From contig QIKU01000027.1 in assembly GCA_003232015.1 (NCBI GenBank), positions 1-5,947 on the forward strand: a DNA stretch of 5,947 nucleotides, written 5' to 3'. Below are positions 1-5,947 of this stretch, one piece after another. A model generated the notes under the pieces. That model searched no databases. It saw only the letters and a program-made list of their open reading frames with translations, and had not been told where the DNA came from. A program made the position numbers and the translations under genes. Positions within the stretch are counted from its first letter, which is position 1. Every line of letters begins with the position of its first letter. Source of the DNA: Gammaproteobacteria bacterium. GTDB taxonomy: Bacteria > Pseudomonadota > Gammaproteobacteria > UBA6429.

Positions 1-282
1 TTGTTTATGAAATCTTAATTCAATAGCTGGACTTGACAGGCCAAATGCAGGTGCATATGTATCTGCAATCGTTTCAGATAAACTCCTGCCTTGTTTTATA
101 ACGACCGGCGTTTTATTTTTAATCGCAATAAACCGTGTTTCACCGCTAACCGGATGCGTATGTATTTTTGCATTTAGTGACAAAGAATTCAGTGAATCTT
201 TATCAACTGCCCAACTGATATTTGAAAAAAAACTGATTACAAATAGAAAACCTGTAATAACGAATCGCTGTATATTCACCAC
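1..282 (-). CDS. Secreted M4-type metallopeptidase, N-terminal part (partial, runs off left edge)
   Basis: The frame is open from a GTG near 282 to the window edge, 94 codons without a stop. The translation begins with a Sec signal peptide: Arg near the start, a hydrophobic run (FVITGFLFVISFFSNI), then a likely signal-peptidase site after SWA. About 65 exported residues follow. They contain HPVSGETRFIAI and, further on, ETIADTYAPAFGLSSPAIEL. This pattern (HPxTGxxRFIG, then a helix ending in FGL and a short EL segment) is what I know from the propeptide start of bacterial secreted M4 (thermolysin-like) peptidases. The catalytic HExxH region would lie outside the window, so protease activity is inferred. 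In-frame GTG codons occur at 279, 282 and 288; I chose 282 because a GAGGG stretch lies 10 nt upstream. The preceding gene, 48 bp away, encodes an emfourin-like inhibitor, which supports the M4 reading. An inactive homologue or another FTP-propeptide protein cannot be excluded. Confidence 0.66.
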   Translation of the reverse strand, partial: MVNIQRFVITGFLFVISFFSNISWAVDKDSLNSLSLNAKIHTHPVSGETRFIAIKNKTPVVIKQGRSLSETIADTYAPAFGLSSPAIELRFHKQ

Positions 283-330
283 TAGCACCCTACCCTCTAT
301 CAACCCATGACAATAACACACCCGACCACT

Positions 331-828
331 CTAATATTTCAGCATTGTTTTTCGCAAAAAACGCACAATGTCCTGATACGGTGACTTACCTAAGTTTATA
401 TCATTCAACACTGCGAGTTTTTGTCCATTTTGCCAACGAATCGACAGTTTGTACTGAAAGCAGTCCGCGCATTTGTTAGCAGAAAATAAAGTCGAAGGCG
501 GCTTTAAGCTTCTTATCTGCTGATTAATTAAATTAGAAAGCAGTGCTAACTCTTTGCTATTTATTTTACTTCGACTGCTTTTGTTTGTTTTAAGATCATT
601 GATTATCACTAGTCCATCTGAATCGATACTGATATTCCTCACCATACCGGCAATACCACCACTAACAGATAAAATAACAGACCACGGCTGCAGTGACTCT
701 TGCGCTGAGTTACCTGTGCCATGCTGTTCCTGAGTAACACAAGCGGAAACTAAAAATAATAAAACGAGGGGAAAGGCTAAAATTGACATTAAACGAATAA
801 AGAAAGGATAAATTATTACTGATTTCAT
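331..828 (-). CDS. Emfourin-like lipoprotein, putative inhibitor of the adjacent M4 peptidase
   Basis: This 165-residue protein starts with a lipoprotein signal: Lys2 and Arg12, a hydrophobic stretch to residue 29, and the lipobox VSAC with Cys30 as lipidation site. Val at +2 argues for outer-membrane sorting. A linker of about 20 residues leads to a domain at about 50-160. It shows SGGIAGMVR (56-64), a helical segment with KELALLSNLI (about 92-101), CADCFQY (120-126) followed by a beta-like KLSIRW, and a final helix (DIVRFLRK). GG-[FI]-AG near the start, then D-x-F-x-Y and a closing 'L..L' helix, is the pattern I know for emfourin, the slow tight-binding inhibitor of protealysin. Cys120 and Cys123 could form a disulfide or bind metal. 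An AGGAA at 835-839, 6 nt before the ATG, supports this start. The next gene looks like an M4 peptidase, so an anchored inhibitor protecting the cell envelope is the natural inference. The lipoprotein call is firm; family assignment rests on motif recall. Confidence 0.72.
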   Translation of the reverse strand: MKSVIIYPFFIRLMSILAFPLVLLFLVSACVTQEQHGTGNSAQESLQPWSVILSVSGGIAGMVRNISIDSDGLVIINDLKTNKSSRSKINSKELALLSNLINQQIRSLKPPSTLFSANKCADCFQYKLSIRWQNGQKLAVLNDINLGKSPYQDIVRFLRKTMLKY

Positions 829-908
829 TTCACATTCCTGTTCTTTAGCAAGAGAGCGACATACTTCACAAAGAGATACGCCGGTAATATTGACACACCA
901 GAAGTGTA

Positions 909-1916
909 CTAATAAATTCGCTTAAAAACATCGATGGGTTTGATATTTCGCAAACATTCCAGATGTTCAAACTGGCAGGTTCGTTGAAAACAGGGGCTGC
1001 ATGACATATTTAAATATAGCACTTCGGCTTTGTCGGATAAAGGAGGTGTATAGGCTGGGTCAGACGAGCCATAAATACCTATCACCTTTGCACCTGCTGC
1101 ACAGGCTATGTGCATCAGGCCGGAATCATTACTCACCGCGAGGTGCACAATAGAAAGTAAATCAATCACATCTTCCAGTTTTGTTTTACCACACAAATTG
1201 ATCACATCTTCTTCATAGCCATCGGAAATAAGTGCCCCGGTTTCTTTATCCTTATCCGAACCTAATATCCAGATGCGGTAATCATTGCCCACCAGCATTT
1301 CGGCCAGTTGTCGATAATATTCTGTTGGCCAGCGCTTGGCTTCGCCGTATTCGGCACCGGGCATAAATGCAATAACCGGCTTGTTCATTTTAAGATTGAG
1401 ATCTTTAATAAACCATTCACGGTTGGCGACATCAATGGTTAAAACCGGTTGATAAATAACTGGCGGCTTTTCCAAATCATCATCATAGGCCAGGGCAGTA
1501 AAGCGTTGTACGGTTTGCGTTAATACGTCATGGTCTAAGCATTTTCTATTATTTACTATACCAAAACGCATTTCACCACGGTAACCGGTTCGTACTGGAA
1601 TTTTTGCAAACAAAGGCACCAGTGCGGCTTTGAAAGAGCGCGGTAAAATAATTGCCTGCTCATACTTATTTACCCGTAACTGCCGACCTACACGATAACG
1701 TGTTCTTAATCCGAGTTTGCCGTGAGTGACATCCAACACAATCGGCTGATTAATTTCAGGCATACGTTTTAATAGTGGCATCGACCACGGGGGCGCCAGC
1801 ACATCAATCACACAATCAGGTCGCTGTGCTTTTAATGTTTTAAATAAACTTTGCGCCATCACCATATCCCCTACCCAGGCAGGACCGACGACTAATATTT
1901 TATTTTTCCGACTCAA
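909..1916 (-). CDS. waaF: ADP-heptose--LPS heptosyltransferase II
   Basis: WaaF is a GT9 glycosyltransferase that transfers L-glycero-D-manno-heptose from ADP-heptose to the first heptose of the LPS inner core, at the cytoplasmic face of the inner membrane. The 335 residues match the family's usual length. Visible marks are KILVVGPAWVGDMVMAQSL (residues 6-24), with Asp17 at the position of the catalytic aspartate of heptosyltransferases; PGAEYGEAKRWP (186-197); and the nucleotide-binding SNDSGLMHIACAAG (262-275) followed by GIYGSSDP. A cysteine cluster near the C-terminus (C306, C309, C314, C321) is typical of one WaaF subgroup. Translation begins with TTG: no ATG or GTG in the frame gives the expected N-terminus, and an AGGAA lies 8 nt upstream. 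The gene starts 15 bp after the aldo/keto reductase stop, so cotranscription with the hldE group is likely. HldE helps make its donor. WaaC-type or heptosyltransferase III activity is less likely given the GPAWVGDMVMAQSL signature. Confidence 0.93.
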   Translation of the reverse strand: MSRKNKILVVGPAWVGDMVMAQSLFKTLKAQRPDCVIDVLAPPWSMPLLKRMPEINQPIVLDVTHGKLGLRTRYRVGRQLRVNKYEQAIILPRSFKAALVPLFAKIPVRTGYRGEMRFGIVNNRKCLDHDVLTQTVQRFTALAYDDDLEKPPVIYQPVLTIDVANREWFIKDLNLKMNKPVIAFMPGAEYGEAKRWPTEYYRQLAEMLVGNDYRIWILGSDKDKETGALISDGYEEDVINLCGKTKLEDVIDLLSIVHLAVSNDSGLMHIACAAGAKVIGIYGSSDPAYTPPLSDKAEVLYLNMSCSPCFQRTCQFEHLECLRNIKPIDVFKRIY

Positions 1917-1924
1917 ATGTATGG

Positions 1925-1929
1925 TTCCT
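1925..1929 (-). promoter_or_regulatory. Ribosome binding site deciding the TTG start of waaF
   Basis: On the minus strand AGGAA stands 8 nt before TTG at 1916 and just after the stop codon of the aldo/keto reductase (1932-1934). Its distance fits the TTG that gives the normal WaaF N-terminus. No other start codon lies suitably placed. Confidence 0.6.
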
Positions 1930-1931
1930 GA

Positions 1932-2756
1932 TTAATCCAATTCGCCTGCTGCAAGCGCATCATTTACAATACGAACATTATCACTTAAATGTTGCAGGTT
2001 TATTGTGCCGACGATCATACTGGTCACACCTTGCTGGCTAAAGACATGCTTAAACGCCGCTTCAACCCCAGAACCACCGGCTGATTTATCTGCATGGCCA
2101 CTTTGTAAACCTTTTTTAACCACCACACCTTTATTTAATTCTTTGGCGCGTGCTAGCACAGGTAAATCATTGTCGTCCGATAAATTACAGGTTGCCATCA
2201 CTACGTCACAGTTTTCAACAACCCATAAACCACCCTCCACGGTTTTAGTCGACATACCATAGGAACGAATAAGGCCTTGTTGCTTTAATTTATCTAACTC
2301 AGGCAATGCACCTTCGTTATTAATAATATCCATATCGTTACCATCGGAATGTACCAGCACCATATCGAGATAATCGCGCTTAAGTCGTTTTAAACTACGC
2401 TCAATACTGCTGCGTGTTGCGGCAGCACTAAAATCAAAACTGGACTGGCCCTTTTCAAAAGCCTCACCAACCTTGGTCATAATTAGCCAATCATTTTTAT
2501 TTGGCAATAACTGGCCTAAACGCTCTTCACTTACCCCGTAGGCCGGAGCCGTGTCGATAAAGTTAATCCCTAAATCCTGGCAGGCTGAAAATAAATTTTT
2601 AACATCTTTATCTTTCGGTATTTTAAAACCAGTGGGGTATTTGACCTGCTGATCTCGTCCAAGCTTCACCGTTCCCAAACCAAGCACGCTTAAATGCAAA
2701 TCAGTTGAACCTAGTTGCCGTTGTGGCAAAGGTTGAACGTTATTTAATTTGACCAT
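1932..2756 (-). CDS. Aldo/keto reductase family oxidoreductase
   Basis: A 274-residue TIM-barrel aldo/keto reductase, a cytosolic NAD(P)H-dependent carbonyl reductase family. The catalytic tetrad is complete: Asp68 and Tyr73 in FIDTAPAYG, Lys95 in LIMTKVG, His136 in MVLVHSDG. The N-terminal LGLGTVKLGRD and the C-terminal IVGTINLQHLSDNV, where the cofactor phosphate usually binds, are also typical. The barrel is on the short side and ends soon after the cofactor region, as in small bacterial members. Substrate cannot be read from sequence. The start overlaps the upstream FAD oxidoreductase by 13 bp in a different frame, with a strong AAGAGGAG at 2762-2769, so translational coupling is likely. 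Its place between an FAD oxidoreductase and waaF suggests shared expression with LPS core genes, but I see no known heptose-pathway step for it; an aldehyde-detoxifying or repair role is equally possible. Confidence 0.9.
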   Translation of the reverse strand: MVKLNNVQPLPQRQLGSTDLHLSVLGLGTVKLGRDQQVKYPTGFKIPKDKDVKNLFSACQDLGINFIDTAPAYGVSEERLGQLLPNKNDWLIMTKVGEAFEKGQSSFDFSAAATRSSIERSLKRLKRDYLDMVLVHSDGNDMDIINNEGALPELDKLKQQGLIRSYGMSTKTVEGGLWVVENCDVVMATCNLSDDNDLPVLARAKELNKGVVVKKGLQSGHADKSAGGSGVEAAFKHVFSQQGVTSMIVGTINLQHLSDNVRIVNDALAAGELD

Positions 2757-3958
2757 CGAGACTCCTCTTGCCAGGGTAACGGCGCATAATCCGGTGTAGG
2801 GAATTCAGGTAGTATTTCCAAATCAGAACTATTCAGACCCGATGAAGCTAATTTTGTTTCTTTCAAGCCATCAAGAATATCGGCTGCCAACTTCGGTGCT
2901 AATGCCAACTTTGTTGGCCATGCTGTTATCACTGCTCCACTTGTACTATAAAAAGAGGTATCTGGTCGTTTACCTTTTCCCATTTTGGGCTCGGCGCGAT
3001 TAATATCAAGGCAAGCCCATTGTGTATTTTCTAAATCAATCCAGGGCATTAAACTGTTCAACTCCTGTTGTGCAATTTTAATTTGTTCTTTATCACTACG
3101 CTCAATGCCTTCTTCCGCTAACTGACCACCCATATACCAGACGATTTCACCTTTGCTATCTTCATGACTGGTAATGGTTAAGCGTGGATTTACACTGGCT
3201 TCCAGACAATGTGCATAAATTTTTTCAGGCAAATTACCACGTAACATGACCATTTTCAGTGCTCTTAATTGCATTGCCGGCAACTCATCTGAGCCAATAG
3301 CAGCAGCTAAGTCGGCATTCCCCTGCCCGGCCATTAACACACAACGCTGTGTTTCAATATGCCAGTGTTTGCCAGTGCTATCTTCAACTTCAAAATGTCT
3401 TGTGTTGTTTTGTTCAAACCGTGGTGTACCTTTGATATGCATAATTGCATTGCGGTGTGGTTCGGCTAATGCGCGTACTATACTGACCGTATCTAAAACC
3501 GGTTCATCCAGTTTATAGACTTTACCTTTAAATAAGGCGTTTTGAAAAACTTCAGGGCGTTGCTGTTGTTTTATTTCTGTCGTACGGCTACGCATTAACT
3601 TACTGGCAAAGAACCCCGCTACCTTTGAAGACAATGCATTATGTGACCACATGCATTGATTGTCTGACAACACTTTGGCTTTTGTTAGATCGATAATGCC
3701 GTTACCTTGAAGACAATCTCGCCACACACCTGGCATTGCCGCTATCGCTTCAGACGATGCAGTCACCTTTCCGAGCAATGCGTATTTAGTGCCACCATGA
3801 ATAATGCCCTGTGCAAAACGCGTCTGCCCGGCACCCAGTGCATTGGTTTCAAGCAATAAAGTTTGATAGCCCTGCTGGCGTAATAGCGCCAATAACCAAA
3901 GACCGGCAACACCTCCGCCAAAAATTACAACATCGCATTTAAGTGGTTGGCTTGTCAT
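2744..3958 (-). CDS. FAD-dependent oxidoreductase (DAO / glycerol-3-phosphate dehydrogenase-like)
   Basis: A 404-residue flavoprotein of the DAO superfamily. The FAD-binding Rossmann start is near the N-terminus: DVVIFGGGVAGLWLL (9-23), with Glu37 ending the second strand (TLLLE). GAGQTRFAQGIIHGGTKY (42-59) resembles the FAD/substrate segment of glycerol-3-phosphate dehydrogenases, where HGG is conserved. VLMAGQGNADLAA (207-219) is the second flavin-contact segment, and the C-terminal STSGAVITAWPTKLALAPKLAADIL (338-362) matches the closing motif of this family. No signal peptide or obvious membrane segment is seen, so it is probably cytosolic or peripheral. The substrate is unknown; a 2-hydroxy acid, polyol phosphate or amine would all fit. 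The ATG at 3958 lies 51 bp after hldE without a clear Shine-Dalgarno sequence, and the 3' end overlaps the aldo/keto reductase by 13 bp. The tight pairing suggests the two redox enzymes act on related molecules. Confidence 0.88.
   Translation of the reverse strand: MTSQPLKCDVVIFGGGVAGLWLLALLRQQGYQTLLLETNALGAGQTRFAQGIIHGGTKYALLGKVTASSEAIAAMPGVWRDCLQGNGIIDLTKAKVLSDNQCMWSHNALSSKVAGFFASKLMRSRTTEIKQQQRPEVFQNALFKGKVYKLDEPVLDTVSIVRALAEPHRNAIMHIKGTPRFEQNNTRHFEVEDSTGKHWHIETQRCVLMAGQGNADLAAAIGSDELPAMQLRALKMVMLRGNLPEKIYAHCLEASVNPRLTITSHEDSKGEIVWYMGGQLAEEGIERSDKEQIKIAQQELNSLMPWIDLENTQWACLDINRAEPKMGKGKRPDTSFYSTSGAVITAWPTKLALAPKLAADILDGLKETKLASSGLNSSDLEILPEFPTPDYAPLPWQEESRWSN
2762..2769 (-). promoter_or_regulatory. 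Ribosome binding site of the aldo/keto reductase, inside the upstream gene
   Basis: AAGAGGAG on the minus strand sits 5 nt before the ATG at 2756 and within the last codons of the FAD oxidoreductase. It fixes the reductase start in the 13-bp overlap and makes coupled translation of the two genes likely. Confidence 0.65.
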
Positions 3959-3992
3959 AAGAGTTTAATTTATTATTTTTGTTAGTCACTGG

Positions 3993-4018
3993 AAAAGCTA
4001 AAAGCACAACTAGCTTTT
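3993..4018 (-). repeat. Perfect 8-bp inverted repeat across the hldE stop codon (weak hairpin)
   Basis: Read on the minus strand, AAAAGCTA and TAGCTTTT pair perfectly around a 10-nt loop; the hldE TAG stop begins in the first arm. The stem has only two G-C pairs and the U-rich part lies inside the second arm, so it is a poor intrinsic terminator. It could slow transcription or mark the boundary before the FAD oxidoreductase gene, but chance is possible in this AT-rich gap. Confidence 0.35.
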
Positions 4019-5446
4019 ATTTTCAGTTTCCCGAATCGAACTGATAATTTCTGTTGTTGAAACGCCGTCAACATAGATCAGCACTCGCACTTCACCACCG
4101 GCTTCACGTACACAATCACCACCGGGAATATCATTCACATTATTATCGCCACCCTTAACCAGAATATCCGGCGATAACTTGCAAATAAGCCGGGTTGGTG
4201 TGTCTTCATAAAAAGGCACCACCCAGTCCACACATTCTAATGCGGCTAACATACGCATACGTTTTTCCATCGGGTTAACAGGACGGTCTTCACCTTTAAG
4301 GCGTTTAATCGAGGCGTCATCATTGACTGCGACAATCAGCCGATCACCAAGTTGCGCCGCTTCTTCTAAATAAGCCACATGGCCGGTGTGTAAAATATCA
4401 AAACAGCCATTGGTCATTACAATTTTTTCGCCATAGGATTGTCCCTGTCGTGCAAGCTGTAACATTTCATCTTCGTCCATCACGCCGCGTTGTACAGAAT
4501 GCGTCTGGCGCATGGCCTGTTTTAATTCTTCCTGACTCACCGTTGCGGTACCAATTTTATTGACTACCACACCGGCTGCTAAATTTGATAACATGGTGGC
4601 TTCAGCTAAATCTACACCGGCTGCTAAACTTGCAGCGAGCACTGAGATAACCGTATCACCGGCACCGGTGACGTCATACACTTCACGTGCGCGGGTGGGT
4701 AAATGCAGGGCATCTTTATCTCGCTGCAGTAAGGTCATGCCTTTTTCGCTGCGAGTAATTAATAACGCGCTTAAATCCAGTTCTTCGAGTAAAGCGGTGC
4801 CTTTACTCACAATATCTTTTTCAGTTTTGCAATACCCCACCACTTGCTCGAACTCTGACAAGTTAGGAGTGATAATAGTGGCACCTTTGTATTTACTAAA
4901 ATCAGAACCTTTTGGATCAATCAGTACCGGGATTTGGTGCTGCACTGCCTGCTGAATAAAACTCTGACAATCCTGCAAAGTACCTTTGCCATAGTCAGAC
5001 AAAATAATGGCTCCGGCCTGCCCAATTTTCTGAGAAAATATTTCCAGCAGTTGTTCATTATTGTGATGTGGAAAGCCGTCTTCGAAATCCAGACGGATCA
5101 ATTGCTGGTTACGGCTGAGTACCCGCAACTTGGTCACCGTGGCATGCTTGGCGTCTTTACTAAAGTGCGCGCTCACGCCGGCCTGTTGCATTAAATTTAA
5201 CAGACTATTGGCGGCATCGTCTTCGCCAGTTAAACCAACCACGGAGGCATTGGCACCCAACGCTGCAATGTTTATAGCCACGTTACCGGCACCACCGGCA
5301 CGCTCTTCGATGTCACCGACTTTAACAACAGGCACTGGCGCTTCAGGGGAAATACGAGAGGTGTCACCCATCCAGTAACGGTCCAGCATTACATCACCTA
5401 ACACCAGAACTTGTGCCGATTCAAACTGTGGGATTTCTGAAATCAT
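4010..5446 (-). CDS. hldE: Bifunctional D-beta-D-heptose 7-phosphate kinase / heptose 1-phosphate adenylyltransferase
   Basis: HldE (RfaE) phosphorylates D-glycero-beta-D-manno-heptose 7-phosphate at O-1 and, after dephosphorylation by GmhB, adenylates the product to ADP-heptose for the LPS core. From the chosen start it has 478 residues, against about 477 in E. coli. The N-terminal PfkB/ribokinase-like kinase shows [10 protein letters not shown] near the start, [29 protein letters not shown], and DVTGAGDT (258-265) with the catalytic Asp. The C-terminal cytidylyltransferase-like domain begins at about 343 with [12 protein letters not shown] (345-356, HxGH motif) and ends with LVKGGDN and [15 protein letters not shown] chose ATG at 5446 because [18 protein letters not shown] aligns residue for residue with the E. 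coli N-terminus. A TTG at 5491 would add 15 residues read from the flanking palindrome. No clear Shine-Dalgarno sequence precedes 5446, so initiation may be weak or depend on the AT-rich leader. It is first in the tight hldE-oxidoreductase-reductase-waaF run. Confidence 0.96.
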   Translation of the reverse strand: MISEIPQFESAQVLVLGDVMLDRYWMGDTSRISPEAPVPVVKVGDIEERAGGAGNVAINIAALGANASVVGLTGEDDAANSLLNLMQQAGVSAHFSKDAKHATVTKLRVLSRNQQLIRLDFEDGFPHHNNEQLLEIFSQKIGQAGAIILSDYGKGTLQDCQSFIQQAVQHQIPVLIDPKGSDFSKYKGATIITPNLSEFEQVVGYCKTEKDIVSKGTALLEELDLSALLITRSEKGMTLLQRDKDALHLPTRAREVYDVTGAGDTVISVLAASLAAGVDLAEATMLSNLAAGVVVNKIGTATVSQEELKQAMRQTHSVQRGVMDEDEMLQLARQGQSYGEKIVMTNGCFDILHTGHVAYLEEAAQLGDRLIVAVNDDASIKRLKGEDRPVNPMEKRMRMLAALECVDWVVPFYEDTPTRLICKLSPDILVKGGDNNVNDIPGGDCVREAGGEVRVLIYVDGVSTTEIISSIRETENKS

Positions 5447-5464
5447 ATAATTATACAATACATC

Positions 5465-5584
5465 TACGGATAGCGAGAGGCCAGAGAACAAGGCAAAAAC
5501 CGACGAAATAGCGGAGTTTACAATTTGTAAATGAGCATGTTGAGGAAGTTTTTAACACCGTTATCTGGTCTCTCGCTATTCGTA
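5465..5584. repeat. 120-bp concentric palindrome filling the gap between the zinc-finger gene and hldE
   Basis: The outer arms, 5465-5489 and 5560-5584, are 25-bp inverted repeats matching at 22 positions (core TAGCGAGAG-R-CCAGA). A perfect inner palindrome, TTTACAA-T-TTGTAAA at 5517-5531, is centred within a base of the outer pair's centre. A short AAAAAC/GTTTTT match lies between them. The element begins one base beyond the stop of the zinc-finger gene (5586-5588) and ends 18 bp before the hldE ATG, and both outer ends carry TA. No coding capacity is evident. The layout suggests a small dispersed palindromic element or MITE, or an mRNA hairpin that separates expression of the two genes. It is not followed by a U-run on the minus strand, so it does not look like an ordinary terminator. 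Confidence 0.7.
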
Positions 5585-5585
5585 A

Positions 5586-5777
5586 TTACTTTTTAAGAAT
5601 ATAAACCGCACCACAGTACGGGCACTTTGCTTCACCACTGTCTTCTATTGGTAAAAACACGCGCGGATGTGAGTCCCACAAACTACTATCAGGCATGGGG
5701 CAATGCAAAGGTAAGTCTTTTTTTGTTACCTCATAACGCACTGCGGCATTAGGCGTTTTGAGTTTTGGTTCTGCCAT
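5586..5777 (-). CDS. CHCC-type zinc-finger domain protein
   Basis: A complete 63-residue protein. Four likely zinc ligands are visible: Cys26 (LHCPMP), His37 in SHPRVFLPIE, and Cys52 and Cys55 in CPYCGAVY. C-x10-H-x14-C-x2-C is the zf-CHCC pattern, shared with the small NDUFS6-type accessory subunit of mitochondrial complex I. In bacteria these short proteins are common but poorly characterised, and I do not assign a function. No signal peptide or membrane segment is present, so it is probably cytosolic. A strong AAGGAG at 5785-5790, 7 nt before the ATG, confirms the start. It lies 68 bp downstream of ilvE on the same strand. The palindrome right after its stop may separate it from hldE. Confidence 0.9.
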   Translation of the reverse strand: MAEPKLKTPNAAVRYEVTKKDLPLHCPMPDSSLWDSHPRVFLPIEDSGEAKCPYCGAVYILKK

Positions 5778-5845
5778 CTTGTTTCTCCTTATCCTGCTTG
5801 CTTGGTTGGTTTTTTATTTTATCTGGATTTTATTTTCTTTGGGTT

Positions 5846-5947
5846 TTACTTTACAACGGTCAACCAGTCATTATATTTTTCAATTCGGCCATGCACTAAA
5901 TCAAAATACATTGTCTGTAATTTTTCTGTGATTGCCCCACGGCTACC
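5846..5947 (-). CDS. ilvE: Branched-chain amino acid aminotransferase, C-terminal end (partial)
   Basis: The last 33 codons and stop of a gene entering from the right edge. The translation starts GSRGAITEKLQTMYFDLVHG and ends DWLTVVK. This matches the C-terminus of class IV (fold type IV) PLP-dependent branched-chain aminotransferases, where G-x-R-G-P-I-T, a helix, FDxVHG and a final WLT are conserved. IlvE transfers the amino group between glutamate and the 2-oxo acids of leucine, isoleucine and valine in the cytosol. The catalytic lysine lies outside the window. The usual Pro of RGPIT is Ala here, a mild change. Confidence is high for the family from such a short piece, because the tail is distinctive. 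Confidence 0.88.
   Translation of the reverse strand, partial: GSRGAITEKLQTMYFDLVHGRIEKYNDWLTVVK

Noticed and set aside
829..908. Terminator or promoter between waaF and the lipoprotein gene
   Set aside because: Only a 4-bp ACAC/GTGT stem without a U-run and no convincing -35/-10 pair could be found, so whether the left unit has its own promoter stays open.
2005..3518. Plus-strand open frames opposite the aldo/keto reductase and FAD oxidoreductase
   Set aside because: Both lie fully antisense to well-supported genes and show no family motif.
4560..5378. Overlapping plus-strand open frames opposite hldE
   Set aside because: They are antisense to a clearly coding gene, have no recognisable domains, and are low-complexity Ser/Ala/Thr-rich shadows.
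5450..5455. Perfect TATAAT on the minus strand just before hldE, as a -10 box
   Set aside because: It lies only 3 nt before the ATG, so transcription would begin inside the start codon or beyond, and no acceptable -35 hexamer lies 16-18 bp upstream.
5447..5491. hldE starting at TTG 5491 (493 residues)
   Set aside because: The added 15 residues have no counterpart in HldE and come mostly from the palindromic arm; ATG 5446 reproduces the family N-terminus and length.
5465..5584. The palindrome as an intrinsic terminator of the ilvE/zinc-finger transcript
   Set aside because: The arms are far apart (70-nt core) and no U-run follows the second arm on the minus strand.
5778..5845. Short A-rich repeats between ilvE and the zinc-finger gene
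   Set aside because: The repeated units (ATAAAAT, CCAA/GCAA) are too short and simple to separate from AT-rich intergenic background.

Overview
The window looks like a chromosomal segment of a moderately AT-rich gammaproteobacterium that makes heptose-containing lipopolysaccharide. The grounds are a fused HldE, a WaaF-type heptosyltransferase, an outer-membrane-type lipoprotein, and close similarity of HldE and IlvE to the gammaproteobacterial forms. I cannot name the genus. All eight genes I support lie on the minus strand, so transcription runs from the right edge to the left.

In transcription order, the right edge holds the C-terminal end of ilvE (branched-chain aminotransferase). A complete 63-residue CHCC zinc-finger protein follows. 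The next gap is almost filled by a 120-bp concentric palindrome (5465-5584). Then come hldE (ADP-heptose synthesis), an FAD-dependent oxidoreductase, an aldo/keto reductase overlapping it by 13 bp, and waaF, which starts 15 bp after the reductase stop. hldE to waaF are tightly spaced and probably one operon. HldE supplies the kinase and nucleotidyltransferase steps toward ADP-heptose, and WaaF uses ADP-heptose on the inner core. The two redox enzymes between them have no obvious role in heptose synthesis.

Left of waaF, after 80 bp, lies a second unit: a 165-residue lipoprotein whose mature part resembles emfourin (protein inhibitor of protealysin-like M4 metallopeptidases). After 48 bp comes the start of a gene running off the left edge, with a signal peptide and what looks like the N-terminal propeptide region of a secreted M4 metallopeptidase. 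This reads as an exported protease with a lipid-anchored inhibitor encoded just before it, and is the most interesting biology here.

No tRNA, rRNA, CRISPR array, insertion sequence or transposase gene was seen. No stretch over 300 bases lacks a gene.
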